Assembly: GCA_022266195.1 (NCBI GenBank) | Contig: WHVY01000004.1 | Location: 7,829,501-7,893,500 of the forward strand | Source: Tetranychus cinnabarinus | Lineage: Eukaryota; Arthropoda; Arachnida; Trombidiformes; Tetranychidae | Direction of reading: 5' to 3' | Length of the DNA stretch: 64,000 nucleotides | Part shown: positions 1-11,572 of the stretch, piece after piece | How positions within the stretch are numbered: position 1 is the first letter of the stretch | How the letters are laid out: every line of letters starts with the position of its first letter | The notes under the pieces: generated by a model | Seen by the model: only the letters and a program-made list of their open reading frames with translations | Told to the model about the DNA's origin: nothing | Database searches by the model: none | Translations under genes and position numbers: made by a program

Positions 1-3000
1 TTTCATTTCCAATTTCAACTTTTTCCATGTTAATTCATTTCTCTTGTCAAATTGTTTCCATCCATTTAAGGTCCTTTTCAATGATCAAGTATTTTCAGGT
101 TGAACTGCATTTGATAACCTTTTTTTTCAAGAGTCGTTGTTGTGCTTTTGATGAGTTTCAACTTTTCACTGGTCATCATGATTATGCTTATGGTTATGGC
201 CAACTGTGATTCTAATGATAATGATCTTGAACCTGAGTTAAAGGTAATTATTTGACCATATGATGAGCTTGATGATGTTCATGTTGGTGGTGGTGGTGAT
301 GATGATGATGAGAATCATTATCATTGTTGTTGTATAAAGAAGCATTGACTTGATTTTGATTTATGGTTGGTTCCATTGAAGACGACTTTTTGATTCTTAA
401 AGACATTCAAAGACATTTAAGGACGACAAATAGCCTTAACATGTTGACCTGATCACCAGAAGATGATTATCGTCATCATCATGGTGATGATGATGATACA
501 ATTGCAATTGTTAACAATGTTTAATGATGGAACAAGATTTGTTGACAGATTGATGAAAATTGAATTAACAGTCAACTGTTATTTTCATTTCAATTGTTTC
601 CCTTTTTTTAGTCAACTCATCTTAATTGTTAAATCATTATCAAGGCATGTGGGGACAAATTATTAACTACAAGTTGACTAGTTATTTTAATTTGTTTTAA
701 TTTGGATTATAATCAATGATTAATTGACTTTGCCATTCACTTGTTATACAATGACTTGTCCTGGCCATTGAATAAATGATCTGGCAAAGTCAATTAATGT
801 GTTTGCTTGTCTGAAAGATTAAACAAAAATAGAAGCCATTGATTGTTATAAATTTAACAATTAGACCAATGACAATCAAAAAAGTGTAAACCTTATGTTT
901 TTCATGGTGATCATGTTTAGGTCTGACCCATAATGATGATTAGTGAATGTCATTTACAATTAGGTAATCAATTTAACCAGTTGATATTTTTGTATTTTTA
1001 AGCGCAAGGCAAAGTTGGTATCGGTTGGACAATCAATGAATCATAGTCAATAAAAGACTGCCTTTCAATTAATTTCACTTTCAATTAACATTTGGCCAAT
1101 TATTAATTGATTTGCTGATTTTGATATTTAAAAAGGCTTGGCTCTTGCTTCATGTTTCAAGTGTTAATTTGCTGTGTACAAACACCTTAATGGGAAAGTC
1201 AAACAAGATGGTTGATTGAAGTATTAAACTTGTTAATTATTCGGCTCCGGACTTTTGTACGTTTTTGTGTGTCCATTTCATTGTTTACTCCTGTTGATGA
1301 TTAAAAACCAAACAGACAATTTGCCTCCAGTCATTTGATAATCCAACCATTTGTCAACATGAAAAACATTAATAACGGGCGCATTGAGAGATTTATCTGG
1401 AAAGAAACTCGTAACTCCTTTCAATGTAAAACATGTAGCAGCAAATAGAGTTGTAGCTTGAGCCTTTTCCTTGAACATGTCCATCCAATTCACCTCTTTT
1501 TTTACTCAATTTAATGGTTGAAGTGAAAAAGTAAAAGTAAAACTCTGAAAAATGTCCAATCAACCATGCGAACCATGAAAGTGATAACAACGCCAAGATG
1601 AAAAATCAAAGAAACGAAAAGGAAGCAAGAAAAAAGGAGAAAGCAAAAAGCTGGAAACTCCATTTCAAATGATAGATTCATCAGGCAAAATAAAAGTTCC
1701 AAGTCTCCTGAGAGTTGTAGAGTCCAGAGAAAAGTAAATCTAAAAAGTAAAATACAAAATAAAGATTGAAAATAGTGAAAAGAGGAAAACAGAAGAAGAC
1801 AGAATAAGGGTTTTAACGAGAAAAGTTACCTTAGACTTTTTACCTTTTCTTCATGATTCTTCCCTGTTGATCTCCAAGATGAACACAGTTAACTTTTCCA
1901 TTGTTACACAAAGTAAATTACATTTCTTCATAATCACCATCAATTTAACTACTAACATTATTGTTGCTTAAATTCAATTAAAGGTGGCAAAAATATAATA
2001 TTAATTGAAGCCATTGGAATCAATATTACAAAGCAGAATAAAATGAAAACAAACAAAAAATCAATATTGCCATCTTTTGAATTTATTTTTAAGTTTATTG
2101 ATATAATCGATTCTATCGCAAGTATCTTATTTATATCTAACACTTTTATCCTTTAATATTGTGATTTTTATTTTAATAAATTTCTGATTATTTCATTGGT
2201 AATTGAAATTTTTCAATTCAATTAAAGTTGCCTAAACATTTACCCAGCATCATGTTGATCACATCAAACGGAAATTATATTCCAGTTGATTCAATTGGAT
2301 CTCCACTCAACTGTTTATGTTCAGCTCTCTCCTTCATCTTGTATACATTTAACATTATTTTTGCTTCAAAATGTTTCACTTCTCAAAATTGATCCTAAAT
2401 TTTACCAGTTTTATTGATTTTTGGTTCCTCCTTCGGGAAAGAAAGAAGAGAGAGAGAGAGTTTGAAAGAAAGAGTCTGTCCAATTGCCTTTTACAATCAA
2501 ATTTTGTTATTTTTTTCATCATCATCATCCTCTTTCATCTTCTTTCGTCTTCCTCATCCTATAAAATATATAATAACTTGATCTTGTTCACTTTTTTTTA
2601 TATTATATTTTATACTTAGATCTGAGTATAAATATATTTGCTTCTAACTGTAAAATTTTTTTACTCTTAAGCATATTAACTCTTCAAAGTTATAGGGTTT
2701 TTCATCAGGATAAATTGTTTACTTTTCATCAACATCATCATCCTTTTATCCTTCAATATTATTATACTTTTCTTGTTATTATTTACCTTTTTGCTTGCAC
2801 TCAATTTGATAATGCTATTATCGATGTTTGGTTTTTATTAAACTTGACATTTATTCTCATATTTTTTCCTGTTAAAATTGTTTCCTTCATTTTCAAACTT
2901 CTCCAAGTTTGATTCTTTAGACAATCTTTTTTGAGCTTTGGTAGGATTCGATGACATTTACTGGGTAATTGAGCTGAACAATATTGGAAGAAAACTATGA

Positions 3001-3382
3001 ATTGTCGAAATTTAAGAAACACAATTGAATACAGTTGTATTTTAACTCACTTGTCAGTTTATTGCTTGAATAAGTTTATATTTATGTTTGAGAAAATTAA
3101 AATTTTCGTTGATTGAATCTTTGTAACAGTTTAAATATGGGTGTAAAACATAAGAAGGCACTTGGTTAATGAGAGTATTTTTTGTATTAATTTTAAACAT
3201 CAATATTATGTGAGACTTTAGAAACTTTGAATGATTTTAATTCAGATTGGAGTGGAATGAAAGTAAACGATAATAGATGGCGATATGTGATGGCAATGTG
3301 TTTGTATTATCAGCTGGGAGCGGAAAACAAATTGTGTTGAGTTAAATTGAATATCTCATGTTTGACGCAATATTCCAATAAA
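1..3382. other. Non-coding left flank
   Basis: No open frame here has flanking splice sites or a recognisable domain. The stretch is AT-rich, with short GAT/ATG trinucleotide runs (near 290-312 and 465-500), an AG-rich run near 2445-2475, and a strong inverted repeat at 719-798 listed separately. A 70-codon minus-strand frame at 1278-1493 looks less random than the rest but has no clear acceptor or homology. Confidence 0.6.
719..798. repeat. 17-bp perfect inverted repeat, about 46-nt loop
   Basis: The arms at 719-735 and 782-798 are exact reverse complements (ATTAATTGACTTTGCCA and its complement). The loop contains a second small stem, CAATG/CATTG, around 750-771. The 80-nt unit could fold as a hairpin or cruciform. 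No coding frame covers it. Confidence 0.7.
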
Positions 3383-3993
3383 ATGGCCGAGGAACCAACA
3401 GAATCGCAGTCGATTGAGCAGGTAATTGAAATATTTAAATTTAAAATATGTTGATTCGTTAAGACTGTTAGTATATCCTTGTCTTTGCCTTGCATTTTGA
3501 CTTGATTTTTATCCAATTTTTTTCTTGATTCAGTATATTGAGTCGTTATTTGAATCGAAAAGTACCAGTGATAAAAAGGGTTATCTTCCTGGTGAGTAAA
3601 TTGACTATTTGAATGTTACCCAAGATGTCACATATTTACTTTCTTCTTTTCGCCCAGAGATATTATTATTCAGTGGACTCGCTTCAATGTCATTGCTGGC
3701 TGGGTTCGGTTCATCTATTGTTTTAACGAAAAGACAAGATCCTGAGGCTTTTCAAAAGGTAAGATATTATTTTTATAAGCACCATAATATTTAAATAATT
3801 TTCGTTTAATTGATTGTATTTTCATCACATTCAGGGACTTCAAAACGCTCAAGCGGCCTTATACGAGAATGGTGTATCACTTGCTTTGAAAGCATTGAAA
3901 AGAGCGACCATCTATTCTGTTTCTGGAGCCACATTGTTGTCTATTGTTGTATACAAATTCTTCCTCCCTAGTTCGTTGCCAAAAAAGTCATAA
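3383..3993 (+). CDS. TMEM242: TMEM242-like mitochondrial membrane protein
   Basis: Four exons at 3383-3421, 3534-3591, 3658-3758 and 3835-3993 join in frame to 118 codons with good GT-AG sites. The protein has an acidic, Ser/Thr-rich N-terminus. A first hydrophobic segment follows (around residues 34-53, containing the SMSLLAGFGSS stretch), then a KRQDPE turn, a conserved ALYENGVSLALKALKRAT stretch, and a second hydrophobic segment near the C-terminus. This order (AGF, K-x-x-x-PE-x-F, G-x-SLALRAL) matches the TMEM242/C6orf35 family, which is known as an inner-mitochondrial-membrane assembly factor linked to ATP synthase and complex I. A possible polyadenylation signal AATAAA overlaps the stop codon. 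The gene is convergent with RAD1, 220 bp away. Family assignment is by remembered motif order, not a search. Confidence 0.8.
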
Positions 3994-4212
3994 TAAACAA
4001 TTTATAAAATTTATAAAGCCAAGATTGTGATATGTCCAGTTGAGTACACTTACTAAAGATGTGAGCTTCGCCATCACTTACTGCTTCGTTAAAAGCACAG
4101 ATCTGTTATACTGGATATTTCAAGGTTCCAGCAAAGAATTGTCTGTTTGACGAACATTCGTGGAAAAATTCCAATGACAATTATTTTTTAATCACTGTTA
4201 TAGTTTTGCATT

Positions 4213-5109
4213 TTAAAGATCGTCCGGTCGATTGGCAACACAGAAAAATCTGGCAAATGCAGCACGTTCGGTTTCCAGTTGTATACAAAATGTCATCGAT
4301 AAAAGTCCATCATTGTTTGTACTAAGGTTAAATTTACTTGCTTGATTCAATATTTTCTGGCTCAGTTTAATAAATGACATCTGATAGAAGTTGATCTGGT
4401 TTTCGTTGCATTCCAAAGTAGTCACTCCTTTACAACTGGGATATAATTCAATAGCTGTTCTTTCATAGCTACTTTTAGTTATGAACCTTAAGCACTCTGG
4501 GTTTGTGGAAAATTCAATTCCGAGTTCTTTACTAGCAGAATCAAAATCAGCCCAAATCTCTTTATAGTAGGGAACATCTAGGATAGCTTTATTAGTTATG
4601 TCAGCATCATCCAATTCAATATTGAGTGAATCTTGCGGATCAAAAGTGTATAATTTACACTCAGTAATACACTTGTCTTCTTTTCCGATTGACAAATAGA
4701 ATGGATCGCCCATACCTAATGCAAAAAATCAGATTGTTAGAGTTTTTAAGATTAAATGATAATAGTAATTACCTTTGTATTTAAGTTTTAGAGTTGTTCC
4801 TTTTTCGCTTCCTTCCTCGAGCGGCTCATCGTTGTCACCAGCAAAAATGGATAGGAACATAATTAGCTCTTTAGAATTGATCGAAAATGAAAATGAATCC
4901 TTAATGGTTGGAGATTCTTTAAACAGAGCCCATTCCAAAAATATTGAAAGCTGGCAACATTTTGCTTGTTCAACTTTTAAAATGATTCCTTGTTGATTAA
5001 CGACTACTGTAGCTCTGTCTCCAAAACAAATGGACTGTAATGCTTTCAGCAAGACCCGACAATCTTCGATAATAGCTTCAAAACTTACATCATCGCCACG
5101 GTTAGCCAT
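4213..5109 (-). CDS. RAD1: RAD1, subunit of the 9-1-1 checkpoint clamp
   Basis: Two exons (5109-4773 and 4715-4213) separated by a 57-nt intron give 279 codons, close to the 282 of human RAD1. Visible matches to the family are an N-terminal sliding-clamp half, the AKC-x-Q motif (VEQAKCCQLS), KYKGMGDPFYL at the exon junction (human YQGYGYPLML), NQINFYQMSFIKLSQK (human NQTQVNRYKISLLKP) and a C-terminal FARFFCV strand. RAD1 forms a ring with HUS1 and RAD9 that is loaded at DNA damage and activates ATR/Mec1 signalling in the nucleus. The start at 5109 (MANRGDD) is the only ATG that fits the family N-terminus; an in-frame ATG four codons upstream is possible. The gene is divergent from OPA3 with 450 bp between start codons. 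Confidence 0.9.
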
Positions 5110-5559
5110 TTTGAGTTTCAACAGGAGAATAAAACTTTTCCTTTGCTAGGCTGCTTACAAGATCAATTGATGTCAATCCATAAATAACAATAAACTATAA
5201 TTGTTGTATAACCAAAGATATTATTAAATAAATTGGAACTGAATAGAAATGAAAGTTGTTTGTAAAATGATAAACATATGAGTTCAAGAAAAACACAAGA
5301 GAAAGTCAATGGTGAAAGGGATTTTCCTCTAATTATGATAATTTCTTTTTCCCGCTGTAGCAACATTTGAACAGAAAGAGAAAAGAAAGAGAGAATGAGA
5401 AAAAGAAAGACTGCAGTATGTTTTTCCTTGAACTGATAAGACTGACCCTTCGTGTTCTTTACTGTAAACATTTTATCATTGAAAACAAATTATTTAGTCA
5501 ATTTAAATTGTAATAGAAATGATCTAATTTTATGCTGTGATTGATTGATATAAAATAAA
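5110..5559. promoter_or_regulatory. Shared upstream region of RAD1 and OPA3
   Basis: The 450 bp between the divergent start codons of RAD1 (-) and OPA3 (+) hold no supported gene. They must contain both 5' UTRs and probably a bidirectional promoter. No canonical TATA box was assigned. This call rests on geometry alone. Confidence 0.45.
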
Positions 5560-6258
5560 ATGGTTGTTGCTGCTTTTCCTATTGTAAAGCTTGGAGCTTT
5601 AGCTGCTCGTCAGATAAGTAAACCATTAGCTAAAAGAATTCAAATCAAAGCTAAAACATCGCCAGTTTTAAGGACTTACCTGTGTCTACCTTTAGCTAAT
5701 TTTTATCATCGTTTGGAGGTAACATTCAAGATGCGGTCATTGAATCTTAAGAAGCCAGCCAAAGTATCCAATTTAAGTGAAACAGCAGCTGTTGAATTGG
5801 GTGCTGAATTACTCGGCGAGCTTATTATATTCACTATTGCTGCTTTAACCGTGACATTTGAATATAGAAGGTGAGTGAAGAGTTGCAATTGAAAATCATT
5901 AGTTTTCATCACAGGTGTATTGTTTTGTCAATTATTGATTATCAGGCCCTTAAATACTGAAGAAGTTGATTATTGATTAAATATAGCTATGATTTTAAAA
6001 GGTTTACCTGCAGTTCTAGATGAAAAGCGATGAATTATTCTCATTTTTTGCTTAATTTTCTTTATCAGACAATCAAAGGCTAAGCAAATCGAAGCGGCGC
6101 AAAGCGAAACAAAATGGTCTAATTTGGTTGGTCGTTTAAGAGACTTGGAAATGCAAATGGATAAAGTGAATGCTCAATTAAGACATTTTGAAAGAACTTT
6201 ACATGATATTGATAGTAGAACAAAAGATAAAAATTCAAAGACTACCGATAAGAAATAA
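5560..6258 (+). CDS. OPA3: OPA3-like mitochondrial protein
   Basis: Exons 5560-5870 and 6069-6258 join in frame to 166 codons (human OPA3 is 179). The N-terminus MVVAAFPIVKLGALAARQIS is nearly diagnostic of OPA3, followed by KPLAKRI, a TYLCLPLANFYHRLEV block, a KMR motif and the ETAAVELGAELLGELIIFT segment that includes the hydrophobic helix. Exon 2 encodes a coiled-coil-like tail (WSNLVGRLRDLEMQMDKV) and a charged lysine-rich end. OPA3 proteins sit in mitochondrial membranes and affect mitochondrial shape and lipid metabolism. In people, mutations cause optic atrophy and 3-methylglutaconic aciduria. The gene is convergent with Hsp70, 212 bp away. Confidence 0.93.
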
Positions 6259-6470
6259 TAAATGATGCAAAATTTAGTCAACTAGCGTGTTCAGATTTTT
6301 ATTAGAGGAGGGAGTTTATTGTTACACCCATTACTCTTTTTGTATTTATGATCATAGAATCGAGCAAAATGAATAAAGAAACGATAAAAATGTATAGTTG
6401 TTACACCAAATCGGTTTATCTGATTTTAAACAAAAATCGTCATTACATCTGGCTAACAAAATTGATTTAT

Positions 6471-8435
6471 TTAATCAACTTCTTCAATAGTTGGTCCGCT
6501 ACCAGCACCAGCTCCGGCTCCAGCTCCGGCTCCACCGGCTCCTGGAGCACCACCAGCAGAAGCAAAGTCGGGCATTCCACCGGGAGCTCCACCGGCTCCT
6601 TGGTACATTTTAGTGACAATTGGGTTGCAGACATCTTGCAATTCCTTTTGCTTGTGTTCAAATTCTTCTTTTTCAGCTAACTGGTTAGCATCTAACCATT
6701 TAATGACTTCATCGACCTTGTCCATGATTTTCTTCTTATCATCTTCAGAAATTTTACTACCTACACTTGGCTCTTCCATGGTTGACTTCATGCTGAAGCA
6801 ATAACTTTCTAAAGCATTCTTTGCTGATACACGGTCTTTGACCTTTTCATCGTCTTCTTTGTATTTTTCGGCCTCGTGGACCATCTTTTCAATCTGTTCT
6901 TTAGATAATCGTCCCTTATCATTAGTAATAGTAATTTTATTTTCCCGACCAGTAGATTTATCAACGGCAGATACATTTAAGATACCGTTTGCATCGATAT
7001 CGAATGTAACTTCGATCTGAGGAACGCCTCTGGGTGCAGGAGGAATACCCGAGAGTTCAAATTTACCAAGAAGATTATTGTCCTTAGTCATAGCACGTTC
7101 ACCTTCATAGACTTGAATAAGTACTCCAGGTTGATTATCGGAGTATGTGGTGAAAATCTGAGATTGCTTAGTAGGAATGGTGGTGTTTCTCTTAATTAAT
7201 GGAGTCATGACTCCGCCAGCAGTTTCAATACCCAAAGATAATGGTGTTACGTCAAGAAGAAGTAAATCTTGGACAGATTCGTCTTTGTCACCACTTAAGA
7301 TAGCAGCTTGGACAGCGGCACCATAAGCAACAGCCTCGTCAGGGTTAATGCTTTTGTTTAACTCTTTACCGTTGAAGAAATCTTGAAGGAGTTTTTGGAT
7401 CTTAGGGATTCGGGTTGAACCACCAACAAGAACAATTTCTTTGATTTGACTCTTGTCTAATTTTGCATCTCGTAGAGATCGCTCAACAGGCTCGAGAGTT
7501 GACCTGAATAAGTCAGAACACAATTCTTCAAATCGAGCACGAGTGATGGTAGAGTAAAAGTCTACTCCCTCATGGAGTGAATCAATCTCAATGCTAGCTT
7601 GAGAAGATGAAGATAGGGTTCGCTTCGCTCGCTCACAAGCAGTACGTAAACGACGAACAGCACGTTTGTTTTGAGTAATATCTTTCTTGTGTTTTCTCTT
7701 GAATTCTTCAATGAAGTGGTTTACCATTCTGTTATCAAAATCTTCTCCTCCAAGATGGGTGTCACCAGCAGTGGATTTTACTTCAAAGATACCATCTTCA
7801 ATGGTAAGAATAGAAACATCAAAAGTACCACCTCCAAGGTCAAAAATAAGAATATTTTGTTCACCGGCACCTTTTTTATCAAGACCGTAAGCGATAGCAG
7901 CAGCGGTAGGCTCGTTAATAATTCTCATTACATTAAGACCAGCAATAGTACCAGCATCTTTGGTTGCCTGTCTCTGAGAATCGTTGAAATATGCAGGAAC
8001 AGTGATAACTGCATTGGTAACTGGTTTACCAAGATAAGCCTCGGCGGTCTCCTTCATTTTAGTAAGAACCATTGAGGAAACTTCTTCTGGGAAGAAAGTC
8101 TTGGTTTCACCCTTAAAATCAACTTGAATTTTTGGTTTTCCATCAACGGATACAACCTTGAATGGCCAATGTTTCATATCAGATTGAATCATGGGATCAT
8201 CAAAACGCCTTCCTATCAATCGTTTAGCATCAAAGACCGAGTTTGAAGGGTTCATGGCAACCTGGTTCTTGGCCGCATCACCAATCAACCTCTCGGTATC
8301 AGTAAAAGCTACATAAGATGGGGTTGTTCTGTTACCCTGATCATTGGCGATAATTTCTACTTTACCATGTTGAAAAACACCAACACATGAATAGGTAGTA
8401 CCTAAATCTATACCGATAGCGGGAGCCTTAGCCAT
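6471..8435 (-). CDS. Hsp70: Cytosolic Hsp70/Hsc70 chaperone
   Basis: A single uninterrupted frame of 654 codons, the usual Hsp70 length. All three family signatures are present: IDLGTTYSCVGV near residue 9, IFDLGGGTFDVSIL near 200 and IVLVGGSTRIPKIQ near 337. The ATPase domain is followed by the interdomain linker (VQDLLLLDVTPLSLGIE), the substrate-binding domain and a helical lid. The tail carries GGMP and ends in EEVD, the TPR co-chaperone motif, so this is the cytosolic/nuclear form and not the ER or mitochondrial one. The tail is unusually simple, a run of Gly-Ala pairs. Lack of introns is typical of heat-inducible Hsp70 genes in animals, but the sequence alone does not decide between inducible and constitutive. 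Confidence 0.98.
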   Translation of the reverse strand: MAKAPAIGIDLGTTYSCVGVFQHGKVEIIANDQGNRTTPSYVAFTDTERLIGDAAKNQVAMNPSNSVFDAKRLIGRRFDDPMIQSDMKHWPFKVVSVDGKPKIQVDFKGETKTFFPEEVSSMVLTKMKETAEAYLGKPVTNAVITVPAYFNDSQRQATKDAGTIAGLNVMRIINEPTAAAIAYGLDKKGAGEQNILIFDLGGGTFDVSILTIEDGIFEVKSTAGDTHLGGEDFDNRMVNHFIEEFKRKHKKDITQNKRAVRRLRTACERAKRTLSSSSQASIEIDSLHEGVDFYSTITRARFEELCSDLFRSTLEPVERSLRDAKLDKSQIKEIVLVGGSTRIPKIQKLLQDFFNGKELNKSINPDEAVAYGAAVQAAILSGDKDESVQDLLLLDVTPLSLGIETAGGVMTPLIKRNTTIPTKQSQIFTTYSDNQPGVLIQVYEGERAMTKDNNLLGKFELSGIPPAPRGVPQIEVTFDIDANGILNVSAVDKSTGRENKITITNDKGRLSKEQIEKMVHEAEKYKEDDEKVKDRVSAKNALESYCFSMKSTMEEPSVGSKISEDDKKKIMDKVDEVIKWLDANQLAEKEEFEHKQKELQDVCNPIVTKMYQGAGGAPGGMPDFASAGGAPGAGGAGAGAGAGAGSGPTIEEVD

Positions 8436-8526
8436 TTTAGTTTAGAATTTGCGATTTAAAGAAAAGGGTTGGGTTACAAAATTGGAATTTAAACTTCCTT
8501 TTAAACCGGGATCGAGGTGAAGAAAC

Positions 8527-8534
8527 AATTTATA
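8527..8534 (-). promoter_or_regulatory. Hsp70: Candidate TATA box of Hsp70
   Basis: TATAAATT on the minus strand lies 92-99 bp upstream of the Hsp70 ATG, a sensible distance for a core promoter with a short 5' leader. A single TTCnnGAA heat-shock half-unit occurs further upstream near 8745-8752. No full three-unit heat-shock element was found by eye. Confidence 0.35.
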
Positions 8535-8535
8535 A

Positions 8536-9798
8536 GTTCGAAGAGCGGAAAGAAATGAAAAATCGTACAACAATGTAACAACAAAGTAAGCAGATATAAT
8601 TTAAGATGATGTGATAATAAATAAAAGATGGTCACAATTAAACACCGATAAAGAATGAAAAAATTGCAAATGAAATGACAAAGAAATAAGTAACAATAAT
8701 GGCTGCTATGAAAAATGCTGCTTACCAAGAGGAAGTTAAGTTTGTTCCAGAATTCTCTTTGAAATCTCCATTCTTTGTAATCACGCGACATCTATGCTTT
8801 AACTTTGAAAGCTTTTTAATGCAAGTACAATCGATTCATTTGAAGAATCGATTAACTTTCTTTCTGAAAACTCATGGTAATGTGATGAAATAAGCTAATT
8901 AATATCGTTTATTATTAATGATTGATCAAATATTTAACAACTCAAGCACAGATAATTATTATCATGGAAACGATTGATAAACCAAAACATTGCTATTCAG
9001 TCGCTTAAGGTAACAAACCCAAATTGAAACATTTTTAATCTTCTAATTTATTCTTATTTATTCATCCAAGTAATTAAATGCCTTGACCAATTTTCAATAA
9101 GTACTTGGACTAAACTTCATCTGATTAAACAATCCAAGAGGTCTGTGAATAAATCGGCAAACGACTTCATTGGATCTAATTACCTAGTAAGGCAAAAGCT
9201 TTCTTGAATTGGAGATGTTGAACAGCCGTGTTTAACAAGATTAACATCAATTGCTCTAGTCTATTCCTTCATTTTAGATTAACCCTAAATTGGATTGTAA
9301 GTATAACGATATCTAAAATGAAAAATAATTAAATGTCTAACAATTTGTAAGTTGAGCACCATAAATCAAGATTTATCAATGTTATGTTTAACAATGTTGT
9401 AAGATTTTCAAAATCTGAATGTATTCCCATCTCCTATTTACGTGTTTATATGCAGCTTGATATAAACAAATATTGAACATGAACCGCCTCTGATTAAGAT
9501 TAACCATTATCATGTTATGCTCGTAAAATGTACCAGTAACTTAAGCCTTAATCAGGTTTTTTCTCACTGTTTTAATAACTGTTTGTCTACAATAGATACT
9601 TGAGATTTTTAGTCTAGTAATTAACAATCACTGCAAATGTTGGGCAAAACAATGGCACTTTATTTACGAGCCATGAGATGTCACTGTTAACTTTATTGTA
9701 GATGATTTTGTTTTCAGTTAGCAGATAAGATTATCTTATGGTGAAAACGAATGTCTCCATTTATTATTTGTGTTTAGTATTTTCGAAACGATTAAGTT
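8536..9798. other. Intergenic, Hsp70 to aldo-keto reductase
   Basis: Upstream regions of two divergent genes. A plus-strand frame at 8699-8893 has no domain or splice context and is judged fortuitous. Otherwise plain AT-rich sequence. Confidence 0.55.
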
Positions 9799-11572
9799 AT
9801 GGATTTGCCGTTAACCTTCAGCTCTGATATTCATGATCTGAACAAGATCAGTTCTTTAAAGAAACATTACAATTTTCTAGGAAACACCAAGCTTGAAGTT
9901 TTCAAAGTTGGATTAGGTAAGTTTTGTTTTTCATCTCGTCTTCTGCTTCTTTCAATTTCTCTTTTGTTTTGTGCGAAAATATTTTTCTTTCACAATTGCT
10001 GATTCAAGTTTTTCTTCTGTTTCTTCCAACAATTACACAGGAACTGGTATAAGCTTTGGCTTGGTTGATTTTGATGACAATGGTGAACCTTTTGGAAACG
10101 AGTATGAAATTAGAGCTGCAACTGTGATTAAAGCTTTACAAGAAGGTATTAACTATTTCGATACTGCACCACTTTATGCTGCTGGTAAAGCTGAAAGGGT
10201 TCTTGGAAAGGTAAGTCTTGACCATTTTTTCAATATTAAGTTTTACAACACTTGATTGGTTAAATTGTGTTTTTGTTTATAACTGTTGTATCGTGTAGAA
10301 TACAAATTTATCTTCTGCGGACTAGAGCATTTGATAGATGAAGTGCAATTTTGCCACTGGTGAAGATTTATTCAATGGTTCAAAGTTATTGTCTAATATT
10401 AAATTATCTTTTCATAGGCTATTCAAGGATTACCTCGAGAATCGTTTTACCTCGCTACTAAGGTTGGAAGGAACCACCAATGTCAATTTGATTATTCGCC
10501 AAGAGGAGTGAGGGAAACTTTCGAAACAAGTTTACGAAATTTACGAGTAGAAAGTGTCGATTTGGTAACGATTCACGATATTGAATTTGCCGATAATTTG
10601 GAATCCATCGTGAAAGATGTCATCCCAATACTTGGTAATTTTTTCAATTTCCTTACATTTTTCGTTTACTCAAAAATTTGAATATTTTTCAATTTCAGAG
10701 CAATATCGCAGAGAAGGAAAACTTCGTTACATTGGTTGTTCAGGTTATCCTCTGGAACCACTAGTGTATGTTATTTTATTCATTGTTTATTTCATTGCAT
10801 TATTAATATTTTTGTTTCATTTAATGTTTTGGTTGAATTAGTAATTTAACTCAACTAGCAAAAGGTAGATTGGACACTTGTCTCTCTTATGGCCGAATGA
10901 CTCTTTTTAATACTGATTTGATGAAATGTTCTCCATTAATCAACAATGTATGTCCAATATTTTAAGATTATCCATAATTTCTAATGTCTAATGAATATTA
11001 TTTTTCTTAACCAGTCTTCAATTGGTTTGATTAACGCATCTCTCCTTGGAATGGGCCTTTTGACACCTAATGTCCTTTTAAATCCTCCAGTTCCATATTG
11101 GCATCCAGCTTCCCCTGATCTGGTAGCAGAATGTCAAAAAGCTGCTCAGCTTTGTTTGGTTAGAACTGTCATTTTTTTTATTTTTTCCCCTGATTCATCT
11201 AATTGTTGTTTATTTATTTCAGAAAGAGGGAGTCAATTTGGCTAAAATCGCAACACATTTTTCTTTGACAAAATGTCCTCAAACTGCTCTTCATTTGATT
11301 GGTATGATTACGTAAGTCTCGTGATAAAATTTACTTTCACTACTTTTTTACTAAAAACAAATCAACTTCTCTCATCATTTAGGCCTGATCAACTTGAAAA
11401 CAATCTGTCAGTTCTGAAAGGTGGCTTAACTGATCAAGAATCAAGAATAGAAGCTGAAATAAGCCAAATGTTTAATTGTGTAAAAACACACTGGGAAGGA
11501 GTTGAAGTCTCAAAATATCGTCAGGATCCAAAGAAATTCACTGACAATTTACTTTATGGACCACAAGCCTGA
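9799..11572 (+). CDS. Aldo-keto reductase, L-galactose dehydrogenase-like
   Basis: Eight exons (9799-9916, 10041-10210, 10418-10634, 10699-10765, 10842-10947, 11015-11158, 11223-11311, 11383-11572) join to 366 codons. The AKR tetrad is visible: Asp and Tyr in NYFDTAPLYAAGKAERVLG, Lys in FYLATKVGR, and His in DLVTIHDIE. GLGTGISFG forms the first strand and loop, KLRYIGCSGYPLE the mid-barrel strand, and TKCPQTALHLIGMITRPDQL the usual C-terminal cofactor-binding region. These proteins are soluble NAD(P)-dependent oxidoreductases with a TIM barrel. The order and the GYPLEPL segment resemble the L-galactose dehydrogenase-like branch found in many arthropods. The true substrate cannot be told from sequence. 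Introns are short and ordinary, giving no sign of recent transfer. Confidence 0.9.

Noticed and set aside
1278..1493. Minus-strand small protein of about 70 residues
   Set aside because: Fairly protein-like text, but no acceptor, donor, domain or upstream start context.
4213..5109. HUS1 instead of RAD1
   Set aside because: Both are 9-1-1 clamp subunits, but the AKC motif, the G-x-G/DPF block and NQINFYQMSF follow RAD1.
8745..8763. Heat-shock element for Hsp70
   Set aside because: Only one TTCnnGAA unit fits; the following units are out of register.
8699..8893. Plus-strand small gene upstream of Hsp70
   Set aside because: No domain, no splice context, and it lies in the Hsp70 upstream region.
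9799..11572. Horizontally acquired oxidoreductase
   Set aside because: Seven ordinary introns and host-like base composition; this AKR branch is already known in arthropods.
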